The notes below the pieces were generated by a model. The model searched no databases. It was given only the letters and a program-made list of their open reading frames with translations, and was not told the origin of the DNA. DNA of 5,784 bases from an uncultured Verrucomicrobiae bacterium (lineage in GTDB: Bacteria > Verrucomicrobiota > Verrucomicrobiia > Verrucomicrobiales > DEV007). Below, piece after piece: positions 1-5,784 of the stretch. The DNA is taken from the NCBI GenBank assembly GCA_937898895.1, contig CALDKL010000755.1, positions 1 to 5,784 on the forward strand, given 5' to 3'. The position numbers and the translations under genes are program-made. Every line of letters starts with the position of its first letter. The stretch's first letter is position 1.

Positions 1-302
1 ATTTTTTGCGTATTAAAAATCAGCTCGCTTCGCTCGATTCTTTTAAAAATCGCGGACCTCTTTTCCACCTTCTGCGTGACTCGTCGGTCGCTGAGCTCGC
101 TCAACTCCCTCCTCTCGCCTTGAAGTTGAAAACGATTCCTCACGAATTTTGCACACGTATTTAGCGATCACCACACTCCGGAAAGGATGCGATTGGATAC
201 GAGAAGTCAGTATCACGGCAACTCTCGCGTCCATTCCTGCTTGCGATGCCCCGCAAATGCGCAAGGGTGCGCCTGGCAAAATCCTATCCTCTCCCCAGTT
301 TT
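1..302. other. Intergenic region upstream of transketolase
   Basis: About 300 bases with no convincing protein gene. The first ~60 bases are clearly richer in A and T than the rest, with A/T runs near 12-20 and 41-50. A hairpin at 15-44 and a possible short upstream ORF at 187-306 are listed separately. I looked for sigma-70 boxes: TTGAAA (126-131), TTGCAC (149-154), TATTTA (158-163) and TATCCT (285-290) occur, but none pair at a 16-18 base spacing, so I cannot place a promoter. No Shine-Dalgarno sequence precedes the transketolase start. ORFs in other frames here have no recognisable similarity and run into real coding sequence out of frame. Confidence 0.6.
15..44. terminator. Imperfect AT-rich terminator-like hairpin
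   Basis: Left arm AAAAATCAGC (15-24) can pair with right arm GCTCGATTCTTTT (32-44) around the 7-base loop 25-31, with one bulged C (35) and one A-C mismatch (17/40). The arms end in A-rich and T-rich runs, so RNA from either strand would have a short U run after the stem, as in a bidirectional intrinsic terminator. The GC core is only three base pairs plus one, so it is weak. It could end a gene lying left of the window. Its role is an inference. Confidence 0.3.
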
Positions 303-306
303 ATGA
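187..306 (+). CDS. Possible 39-codon upstream ORF overlapping the tkt start
   Basis: An ATG at 187 opens a 39-codon frame that stops at TGA 304-306, so its stop shares ATGA (303-306) with the chosen transketolase start. The peptide is basic in its first half and has three cysteines (residues 18, 21 and 28, in CLRCPANAQGC). There is no hydrophobic segment and no similarity I recognise. AAAGG lies directly against the ATG, which is too close for a normal ribosome binding site. The next in-frame stop upstream is TGA at 127-129, and I see no alternative ATG or GTG between. It could be a leader peptide that couples translation to transketolase, or simply a chance open stretch; chance is more likely. 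Confidence 0.15.
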   Translation: MRLDTRSQYHGNSRVHSCLRCPANAQGCAWQNPILSPVL

Positions 307-2294
307 GTGCTCTCAATCATGCAGCCCTTTCTCGAGCCGCCGACGAAGCCCGCGGGCTCGCCATCGATGCCGTCCACCAGTGCAGTTCCGGACACCTCGG
401 GCTGCCACTCGGGGCCGCCGAGATCGGGGCGGTGCTCTTCGGCAGCGATCTCCGCTATGACCCGGCCCATCCCCAATGGCTCAACCGCGACCGTTTTGTC
501 CTCTCGGCCGGGCACGGCAGCATGTTTCTCTATGGGTGGCTCCATCTCGCGGGCTACGACCTGTCAATGGAAGAGGTGAAGCAGTTTCGCCAGCTCCACA
601 GCAAGACTCCGGGCCATCCGGAGTTTGGTGAAACCGTCGGAGTCGAGGCCACGACCGGGCCTCTCGGTCAGGGCGTCGGCAATGCGGTCGGCTATGCGCT
701 CTCCGCGAAGATGGCGGCGGCAAAATTCAACACGCCCGACCATGTGATCTTTGATCAGGCGATCCTCTGTCTCGCGGGCGACGGTTGCCTGCAGGAGGGA
801 GTGGCCTCCGAGGCAATTGCTTTTGCCGGCCATTTCGGTCTCGACAATCTCGTCCTGATCTATGATTCCAACGACGTCACGCTCGATGCGATGGCCGAGG
901 TGACTCAAAGTTACGACGCCCGCAAGCGTTTTGAAGCTTTCGGCTGGGAAGCGGTGCAGGTGGACGGGCATGATCTCGACGCGCTCCACGCGGCGATCAC
1001 GGCGGCCAAGGCGAATCGCAATGGCAAACCGAAGCTGATCGAGGCGAAGACGGTGATCGGGAAAGGCATTCCCCAGGTCGCGGGCACTGCGGCAGGTCAT
1101 GGCGAGGGCGGCGCGAAATTCGCTGAAGAAGCTCGTGCCGGTCTCGGTTTGCCGAAGGAATCGTTTTTTGTTTCGGAGGAAACGCGATCCTACTTTGCGG
1201 ACCACGCGAAGAAACTCGCGGCAATGCGCGGAGAATGGGAACGGACCTACTCGGCGTGGCGTTCGGCCAATGCGGATCTCGCGAAGCAGCTCGATGATGC
1301 CGTCGCGGGACGCACTCCGGAGAATCTCCTCGATCTCATCCCTGAATTTGCCGCCGATTACAAAGGCGCGACACGCGCGGCGGGCGGTGATGTGATCCAG
1401 GCGGTGGCCAGGGCAGTGCCTTCGCTGATCACTGGCAGCGCGGACTTGTTCGGCTCGACGAAGAATCTGATCAAGGGAGCCGGAGACTTCGGTCGCAAGG
1501 ATTTCTCGGGCCGCAATGTCTGGTATGGCATTCGCGAACATGCCATGGGTGCGATCCTCAACGGGATTGCCTACGACGGGATTTTCCGCGCGACGGGAGC
1601 GACCTTCGCGGTCTTCGCGGACTATCTGCGTCCTTCGATCCGGCTCGCCGGACTCGCCCATCTCCCGGTCGGCTACATTTTTACCCACGACTCCGTCGGA
1701 GTCGGTGAAGACGGTCCCACCCACCAGCCGGTCGAGACGGTGAGCGGGTTGCGTGTCATCCCGAATCTCGATGTGATCCGTCCCGGCGATCCGGAGGAAA
1801 CGGCGGGCGCTTTTGTCGCGATGATCGAGCGGAAGGATGGACCCACCGTGCTGTTCCTGACCCGTCAGAATATCGACACGCTCTCCTCGATCCCCGTGAA
1901 AACGCGGCGAGAGGGAGTCCTCCGGGGCGGGTATATCGCGAGGAAGGAAACGGGGGCGCTCACGACCATCCTGCTTGCCACGGGCAGCGAACTCCAACAT
2001 GCGATGAAGGCGGCGGAGGAACTCGGCGAAGGAGTGCGCGTCGTTTCGATGCCATGTCTCGAGCGATTCGACCGTCAGCCGAAGGCCTACCGCGAGGAAG
2101 TGCTGCCCCCCTCATGCACGAGGCGCGTCGCGATGGAAGCCGGGGTCAGCGGACTCTGGTGGAAATATGTCGGAAGCGCAGGAGCTGTTGTCGGGATCGA
2201 TCGTTTTGGCATCAGCGCACCCGGAGACACGGTGATGAAGGAGCTGGGCATGACTGCGGCGAATCTGGTTGCGGTGGTGCGTTCGTTAGGGTGA
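303..2294 (+). CDS. tkt: Transketolase
   Basis: Thiamine-diphosphate (ThDP) and divalent-metal dependent cytosolic enzyme that moves two-carbon ketol units between sugar phosphates in the non-oxidative pentose phosphate pathway. From ATG 303 the protein has 663 residues, the usual bacterial length. Visible in order: SSGHLGLP (28-35), SAGHGSM (68-74), TPGHPE (102-107), TGPLGQG (118-124), the ThDP motif GDG...N (159-190), then the pyrimidine domain with REHAM (411-415; E412 is the expected cofactor-activating Glu), GEDGPTHQP (468-476), the substrate-phosphate motif TRQN (520-523), and the C-terminal domain with ATGSE (559-563) and VAMEAG (609-614). All expected catalytic His positions except one are present; in the loop at 261-271 the usual THxxHGAPLG reads TAAGHGEGGA. 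An in-frame ATG at 246 would add 19 residues of no family character, so 303 is preferred. It has no Shine-Dalgarno sequence. It converges on the SDR gene. Confidence 0.97.
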   Translation: MSALNHAALSRAADEARGLAIDAVHQCSSGHLGLPLGAAEIGAVLFGSDLRYDPAHPQWLNRDRFVLSAGHGSMFLYGWLHLAGYDLSMEEVKQFRQLHSKTPGHPEFGETVGVEATTGPLGQGVGNAVGYALSAKMAAAKFNTPDHVIFDQAILCLAGDGCLQEGVASEAIAFAGHFGLDNLVLIYDSNDVTLDAMAEVTQSYDARKRFEAFGWEAVQVDGHDLDALHAAITAAKANRNGKPKLIEAKTVIGKGIPQVAGTAAGHGEGGAKFAEEARAGLGLPKESFFVSEETRSYFADHAKKLAAMRGEWERTYSAWRSANADLAKQLDDAVAGRTPENLLDLIPEFAADYKGATRAAGGDVIQAVARAVPSLITGSADLFGSTKNLIKGAGDFGRKDFSGRNVWYGIREHAMGAILNGIAYDGIFRATGATFAVFADYLRPSIRLAGLAHLPVGYIFTHDSVGVGEDGPTHQPVETVSGLRVIPNLDVIRPGDPEETAGAFVAMIERKDGPTVLFLTRQNIDTLSSIPVKTRREGVLRGGYIARKETGALTTILLATGSELQHAMKAAEELGEGVRVVSMPCLERFDRQPKAYREEVLPPSCTRRVAMEAGVSGLWWKYVGSAGAVVGIDRFGISAPGDTVMKELGMTAANLVAVVRSLG

Positions 2295-2364
2295 GGGATC
2301 AGTGGGCGCTGAGCAGCGGGTCATCTCCGGTCGGTCCGGCACGTTTCGGCGGCGTTGGGATGAC
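2295..2364. other. Convergent gap between tkt and SDR genes
   Basis: Seventy bases separate two stops facing each other. Two small GC stems are visible: CGCT-GAGC-AGCG (2307-2318) and CCGG-TCGGT-CCGG (2327-2339), each four base pairs. Neither is followed by a T run on either strand, so no canonical intrinsic terminator can be called although a transcription end is expected for both genes. Confidence 0.5.
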
Positions 2365-3144
2365 TCAGCTGTGCATGACCTGGCCGCCATCGATGTTGAG
2401 GGTCTGACCGGTCAGATTCCGGGCATGCTCGCTGGCGAGAAAGACGGCCATGGCTCCAAACTCGGTCGCTTCCTGCCAGCGACCGAGCGGGGCGACGCGC
2501 CGGATTTTTGCATCGGCCCATTCCTCGTAGGACAGGGACGCTGCCTCGGGGGACGCGGCATAGACGGCGCGATTCAGATCGGTTTTCACCATCCCTGGGG
2601 AGAGGGCGTTGACGCGAATGCCGTAGGGAGCCAGGTCTTTGGCGGCAAGCTGGGCAAAATTGATGACAGCAGCCTTCGCCGCACTGTAGGGCGGATCGGT
2701 CGGCGATCCGATCTGACCGGCTACGGAGGAGAGGAGCAGGACCGATTTTCGCGAGGTATCGCCCGCCAGGAGAGCGGGCACAAAGGCGTGGACCGTGTTC
2801 ACGACTCCCATCAGGGTAACCCGGAGCACGTTTTCCCAATCGCACGGAGACAAATTCCAGAAGGGAAACCCGGTTTTCCCGGATCCGATTGCGGCGGCGC
2901 AGACGAGATGGTCGACGGGCTGATCGGCTACCGCGTCCCGCAGGGCAGAGGCATCGGCGACATCGACGGGGCATATCCGGACGCGGTCGGGGGCTTCATT
3001 TTGCAAAGCGATCAATGCCTCCCTGTCGAGATCGATGGCGAGGATCTCGGCACCGGCTTCGAGAAAGGAGCGAGCGATGGCGAGGCCGATGCCTCTGGCG
3101 GCTCCGGTGAGGGCGGCGGTATGGCCGGCGAGGGAGAGTGTCAT
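2365..3144 (-). CDS. Short-chain dehydrogenase/reductase (SDR), classical type
   Basis: NAD(P)-dependent oxidoreductase of the classical SDR family, 259 residues, a typical length. The Rossmann fold starts with TGAARGIG (13-20). Asp38 at the end of the second strand suggests NAD(H) rather than NADP(H). DV (61-62), Ser140, Tyr153 and Lys157 (YSAAK), PGMVKT (183-188) and IDGG (251-254) follow in the expected order. Two positions are odd: the usual NNAG is CAAA (82-85), and the Asn of the Asn-Ser-Tyr-Lys tetrad (VNLxG pattern) is Thr110 in VTLMG. The substrate cannot be read from sequence. A sugar, sugar-acid or 3-oxoacyl substrate is possible; the sugar-acid dehydratase upstream favours a sugar-derived one. 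The ATG overlaps the DUF2752 stop by four bases and has no Shine-Dalgarno sequence, so translation is probably coupled. It is the last gene of the minus-strand run. Confidence 0.92.
   Translation of the reverse strand: MTLSLAGHTAALTGAARGIGLAIARSFLEAGAEILAIDLDREALIALQNEAPDRVRICPVDVADASALRDAVADQPVDHLVCAAAIGSGKTGFPFWNLSPCDWENVLRVTLMGVVNTVHAFVPALLAGDTSRKSVLLLSSVAGQIGSPTDPPYSAAKAAVINFAQLAAKDLAPYGIRVNALSPGMVKTDLNRAVYAASPEAASLSYEEWADAKIRRVAPLGRWQEATEFGAMAVFLASEHARNLTGQTLNIDGGQVMHS
3141..3144 (-). promoter_or_regulatory. ATGA stop/start overlap, DUF2752 to SDR
   Basis: On the minus strand the ATG of the SDR gene (3144-3142) and the TGA of the DUF2752 gene (3143-3141) share the four bases ATGA. With no ribosome binding site upstream, termination-reinitiation is the likely way the SDR is translated. 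Confidence 0.7.
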
Positions 3145-3557
3145 GTCAGGAAGAGGATGAGATAGACCCAGTTGGCAAGCAGGAGTCCGGAGAGGAGAAC
3201 GAGGTTTCGTCGGATGCGGCGGTTCTGTTCGGAGACCGGGGGCGGGGGAGTGCCGCAGAGAAATCGGTAAGTGCCGATGGCGACCCAGGCGACGCTGAGG
3301 AGCGCACCGATCACGAAGGCCGGGTTGAAGCGGATCGCAGCGAGAAAGTCACCCGAGGCAAGTGCTCGGGCCGAGCGGGTGCCGCCGCAGCCCAGGCAGG
3401 GAATGCCCGTGGCTGTGCGAAAACCGCACGCGGGAGGGTGGGCCGGAAGTCGATGGTAGAAGCGAGCCGCGAAGAGCAGCGCAACTACGGCGGAGAAGGT
3501 CACGAGCGGTGCGACCAGCCAGGCTCCGTGCCGACTGCGGAGGAGGTGATCGTCCAT
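3141..3557 (-). CDS. DUF2752 family membrane protein
   Basis: A 138-residue integral membrane protein of the DUF2752 family, whose function is unknown. The family signature is visible: C44-GFRTATGIP-C54-LG-C57-GGTRS, followed by RFNPA (76-80). The three cysteines in a C-x9-C-x2-C pattern are at the membrane edge and could bind metal or form disulfides, which is an inference. Three hydrophobic helices are expected at about 13-31, 80-97 and 119-137. A proline run (PPPP, 104-107) and a basic patch (RRIRR) separate helices two and three. The length is normal for the family and there is no enzymatic domain. It overlaps the upstream gene by one base (TGATG) and the downstream SDR by four (ATGA), so the three genes should be made together. 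I found no Shine-Dalgarno sequence before its ATG. Confidence 0.88.
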   Translation of the reverse strand: MDDHLLRSRHGAWLVAPLVTFSAVVALLFAARFYHRLPAHPPACGFRTATGIPCLGCGGTRSARALASGDFLAAIRFNPAFVIGALLSVAWVAIGTYRFLCGTPPPPVSEQNRRIRRNLVLLSGLLLANWVYLILFLT

Positions 3558-3559
3558 CA
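3557..3559 (-). promoter_or_regulatory. TGATG stop/start overlap, anchored protein to DUF2752
   Basis: The stop TGA (3559-3557) of the 326-residue protein and the ATG (3557-3555) of the DUF2752 gene share one base. This arrangement usually signals reinitiation by the same ribosome; no ribosome binding site is visible in front. Confidence 0.65.
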
Positions 3560-4537
3560 GGGCGCGGGTGCGAGAACGAGCTTGAGCGAGGCGCGAGGCC
3601 GGACACCGGGAGGCCCCGGGGTAATGAGGTCGCCGAGAAAGCGGTCCTCCGCGAGTTGGCCGGGACCAAGGATCGCCTTCCGGATCCCACCGAGGCGATC
3701 CGCCAGGGCGAGGGGATCGGATGCGACGAGTTCGAACCGGAGCTGGGGGAGGCTCACGCCGGATCGAGTGCAGACCTCGTCATAGTCCTTCACAAGCCGA
3801 ACCATTCGCTCCAGATGAACGGGTTGGTCATCGAGATCGACGGCGAGGAGGTCGGGAGATTCAATCTGTTGGCGGAGAATCGAGAAGCGTGAGGCAGTGA
3901 GATCGACGAGGTGTGCAAAGTCGAGTTTTCCTTCAATGATATAGGCTGGTGCTTCCTTCACGAAGGCCTCCCGCTGGGGCGCATACAGTTCCCCGCGCAC
4001 GTGCCACGCACCCTCTTTCCATTCGAGATCGACCGTCTTCATCGCCTCGGGGAAGCGGGTCTCGAAGAGCATCTGGGTGATCTTCTCGAGATCTTCTTCG
4101 CGGCGTCTCGTGGTCGCATCGGCGAACTCGCCCACCGCCTTCAGTACCGAGTCGCGCAGTCCCTCGAACTTCGCTGCTTCCGACTCCTCGCGCATCCTGG
4201 CGTAAGGTGTGTTGAGCGAATGGTATTCGGTCAGGACGACCTCGGCGGAGTGTGGGCCGATATTGTGTGCCCGGAGTATGCTTTCCGCAGTCGGAGCGAG
4301 CGGATCGCGCAACCCGAGAAGGCGTTTTTTGAAAAACCCTACTCGCTCCACGCTCAGGATTTCGATACCGGGTTCGGCTCTGAGGGCAGTGAGAGCAGCG
4401 CGCCATTGGAAACCGCGCACGAGGAGGAAGAGGGTGAATCCCAGAACAAGGGCGGAAAGGGTTGCTGATCCGAGCACATAGAGCGCGGAATGCGGTTCGC
4501 GAGGCGGTTTCCGGGACTTGGCGGAGACGGATGCCAT
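3557..4537 (-). CDS. Membrane-anchored protein, possibly divergent OmpA-like
   Basis: A 326-residue protein with a basic N-terminus, one membrane helix at about 18-40 and the rest presumably outside the cytoplasm. After the helix comes LRAEPGIEIL (52-61), then GLRDPLAP (75-82) and YHSLNTPY (105-112). From memory these resemble the segment GLRDPLA...PYxSLDP before the C-terminal domain in some OmpA-family proteins. A charged helix, perhaps a coiled coil, spans about 113-158. EGAWHVRGELYAP (175-187) resembles the DG-x-L-x-(V/L)-x-G-x-AP strand-turn of the same proteins. Residues about 215-326, with LRFELVASDP, a helix holding IRKAIL, and a final strand RASLKLVL, could be an OmpA-C fold without its peptidoglycan-binding Asp and Arg. 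This assignment is an inference; the safe call is an anchored protein of unknown function. The start at 4537 is the first ATG giving a proper N-in membrane anchor. It lacks a Shine-Dalgarno sequence. It leads the coupled trio and lies 123 bases after the dehydratase gene. Confidence 0.85.
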   Translation of the reverse strand: MASVSAKSRKPPREPHSALYVLGSATLSALVLGFTLFLLVRGFQWRAALTALRAEPGIEILSVERVGFFKKRLLGLRDPLAPTAESILRAHNIGPHSAEVVLTEYHSLNTPYARMREESEAAKFEGLRDSVLKAVGEFADATTRRREEDLEKITQMLFETRFPEAMKTVDLEWKEGAWHVRGELYAPQREAFVKEAPAYIIEGKLDFAHLVDLTASRFSILRQQIESPDLLAVDLDDQPVHLERMVRLVKDYDEVCTRSGVSLPQLRFELVASDPLALADRLGGIRKAILGPGQLAEDRFLGDLITPGPPGVRPRASLKLVLAPAP

Positions 4538-4660
4538 GCGGGGAGAATAGGCGAGGTGTTTTGGGGAATCGAGCGCGAATTTCGGAGAGTGCGGGGACTC
4601 TCGGCCTGAACGCGATCCCCCATACCGTGAGACAGCTTCCGCTGGCCATCCGGCGCCTTT
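4538..4660 (-). other. Intergenic gap with small hairpin
   Basis: The 123 bases between the dehydratase stop and the next gene contain a perfect six-pair stem, GAGAGT (4585-4590) with ACTCTC (4597-4602), around a six-base G/C loop. No T run follows on the minus strand, so it is at best a weak or Rho-assisted terminator, or an mRNA stability element. TATTCT (minus strand, 4549-4544) sits just before the next ATG and could be a -10 box, but the matching -35 region (TCGATT) is poor. Whether the dehydratase and the downstream trio share a transcript is not decided by the sequence. Confidence 0.35.
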
Positions 4661-5784
4661 TCAAAAGAGATCGGGTTCGGGAATCTCCGCTCCGTGATGC
4701 AAAAACCGGAAATCACATCCCTCGGGTGCCTGGGTGATTTCCTTTTCGTAGAGTTGCGCGTAACCGCGCCGATAACGGCTCTCGCGGGGCTTCCATTCCG
4801 CGCGGCGGACGGAAAGTTCCTCGTCGGAGACCTCGAGGTGCAGTCTCCTTTGCGCGACATTCACCTCGATCCAATCGCCATCCCGCACGAGCGCGAGCGG
4901 ACCGCCGATGGCCGATTCGGGTGCGACGTGGAGGATGCAGGCCCCGTAACTGGTGCCGCTCATCCGTGCATCAGAGACGCGGAGCATGTCGCGCACCCCT
5001 TGTTTCAACAAATAGTTCGGGATCGGCAGCATGCCCCATTCCGGTATGCCCGGGGCTCCGATGGGACCGGCGTGCTGGAGCACGATAATGTGATCGGCGG
5101 TGAGCCCGAGCGATTCGTCGTGGATGCGTTTTTTCAGATCCGCATAATCGGAAAAGACGGACGCCATGCCGCGATGGGCGAGCAGACGAGGCTCGGCTGC
5201 GGTCGGCTTGATGACGGCTCCGTCGGGGGCAAGATTGCCCCGGAGGATGAAGGTGCCGCCCGCCCTGGAAACGGGACGATCGAGGGGACGGATGACATCC
5301 TCGTTGTACACCTCTGCTCCCTCGATGGTTTCGCCGAGGGCCTGCCCGGAAACGGTGAGGCATCCGAGACGCAGATGATCCCTGATGCGGCTGAGAAGGG
5401 CACGGAGGCCACCCGCGTCGTAGAAGTCCTCCATCAGATACTCGCCGCAGGGGCGAAGATTCGCGATGACACGCACTTCCTGCGAGATGCGGTCGAACTG
5501 TTCCAATGTCAGGGTCACGCCCGCCCGTCCGGCCATGGCGATGAGATGGATGATGGCATTGGTCGACCCGCCTAGCGCCATATCGGTGACGATGGCATTG
5601 TGAAAGGCGTCTTCGGTGAGGATTTGGCGTGGGGTGATACCCTCCCAGACGAGATCGACGATGCGACGACCGCACGCGGAGGCCATGCGGGCGTGGGTCG
5701 AGTGCACTGCCGGGATGGAGCTTGCTCCCGGAAGGCACAACCCTAACACTTCGGCGATGGCGGTCATGGTCGAGGCCGTGCCCA
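4661..5784 (-). CDS. IlvD/Edd family dehydratase, sugar-acid type (5'-partial)
   Basis: Iron-sulfur and Mg-dependent dehydratase of the IlvD/Edd family. Enzymes of this subgroup dehydrate aldonic acids such as L-arabonate, D-xylonate or D-fuconate to 2-keto-3-deoxy acids; branched-chain dihydroxy-acid dehydratase is the alternative. The frame is open to the right edge and reads GTASTM before MTAIAEVLGL, so the ATG at 5767 is internal. Roughly 210 N-terminal residues, including the cluster cysteines, lie outside the window. Counting from Met 5767: LPGASSIPA (12-20), ALGGSTNAIIHL (64-75), LRGNLAPDGAVIKP (175-188), GIPEWGMLP (240-248; E243 is the expected Mg ligand), SDARMSGTSYG (265-275) with catalytic Ser270 and Thr272, and GGPLALVRDGD (288-298). 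The EWGMLPIP and ANLRPCGEYLMED patterns match arabonate/xylonate dehydratases better than biosynthetic IlvD. The C-terminus is complete. The substrate is not determined. Confidence 0.93.
   Translation of the reverse strand, partial: GTASTMTAIAEVLGLCLPGASSIPAVHSTHARMASACGRRIVDLVWEGITPRQILTEDAFHNAIVTDMALGGSTNAIIHLIAMAGRAGVTLTLEQFDRISQEVRVIANLRPCGEYLMEDFYDAGGLRALLSRIRDHLRLGCLTVSGQALGETIEGAEVYNEDVIRPLDRPVSRAGGTFILRGNLAPDGAVIKPTAAEPRLLAHRGMASVFSDYADLKKRIHDESLGLTADHIIVLQHAGPIGAPGIPEWGMLPIPNYLLKQGVRDMLRVSDARMSGTSYGACILHVAPESAIGGPLALVRDGDWIEVNVAQRRLHLEVSDEELSVRRAEWKPRESRYRRGYAQLYEKEITQAPEGCDFRFLHHGAEIPEPDLF

Noticed and set aside
23..36. Mirror-symmetric sequence GCTCGCTTCGCTCG
   Set aside because: It reads the same backwards on one strand but is only 14 bases of simple GCTC/CGCT composition; no known role and plausible by chance.
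92..103. TGAGC-TC-GCTCA inverted repeat
   Set aside because: The two-base loop is too tight for a full stem and the palindrome is too short to call an operator.
43..279. 78-codon minus-strand frame in the left intergenic region
   Set aside because: Low-complexity charged translation, no ribosome binding site, no similarity recognised; it would also read through the hairpin arm. Not supportable as a gene.
285..290. TATCCT as a -10 box for tkt
   Set aside because: No matching -35 sequence at 16-18 bases upstream, and only four of six matches.
246..302. Upstream in-frame ATG extending transketolase by 19 residues
   Set aside because: The extension is basic and unlike transketolase N-termini; starting at 303 gives the standard 663-residue length.
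564..2000. 478-codon open frame on the minus strand opposite transketolase
   Set aside because: It lies wholly within a well-supported transketolase gene; the Arg-rich translation has no recognisable domain and is typical of antisense frames in GC-rich genes.
2302..3165. 287-codon plus-strand frame opposite the SDR gene
   Set aside because: The opposite strand has a complete SDR with all family motifs; this translation is Gly- and Asp-rich without domain features.
4694..5575. 293-codon plus-strand frame opposite the dehydratase
   Set aside because: It is antisense to strongly conserved dehydratase motifs and has no recognisable similarity.

Overview
The window suggests a GC-rich bacterium, probably of the Verrucomicrobiota. 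This rests on remembered resemblance of the transketolase (its SSGHLGLPLG N-terminal motif and HGEGGAKF loop) to proteins of that phylum, on the presence of a DUF2752 protein, and on the lack of a recognisable Shine-Dalgarno sequence before every visible start. No database search was possible, so the taxonomic call is an inference. No RNA gene, insertion sequence or CRISPR array is visible.

Layout. Bases 1-302 are non-coding or nearly so and AT-richer than the rest. They hold an imperfect terminator-like hairpin near the left edge and a possible 39-codon upstream ORF whose stop overlaps the next start. Bases 303-2294 (+) encode a complete 663-residue transketolase. A 70-base gap separates it from a convergent minus-strand block. 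Read in its own direction, that block is: an IlvD/Edd-family dehydratase of the sugar-acid (arabonate/xylonate) type, cut by the right edge (5784-4661); a 123-base gap with a small hairpin; a 326-residue membrane-anchored protein resembling a divergent OmpA-like protein (4537-3557); a 138-residue three-helix DUF2752 membrane protein (3557-3141); and a short-chain dehydrogenase/reductase (3144-2365). The last three genes overlap stop-to-start (TGATG, then ATGA), so they very likely form one transcript with translational coupling.

How the genes may work together. The dehydratase would convert an aldonic acid to a 2-keto-3-deoxy acid, the SDR could oxidise or reduce a sugar-derived intermediate, and transketolase feeds the non-oxidative pentose phosphate pathway. 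A sugar or sugar-acid metabolic neighbourhood is therefore plausible. However, the two membrane genes between dehydratase and SDR do not obviously belong to it, and transketolase is on the other strand. I see no clear evidence of a new defence or mobile system. The least explained part is the coupled anchored-protein / DUF2752 / SDR trio, in which the first protein looks like a decayed OmpA-type domain and the SDR has unusual active-site positions.
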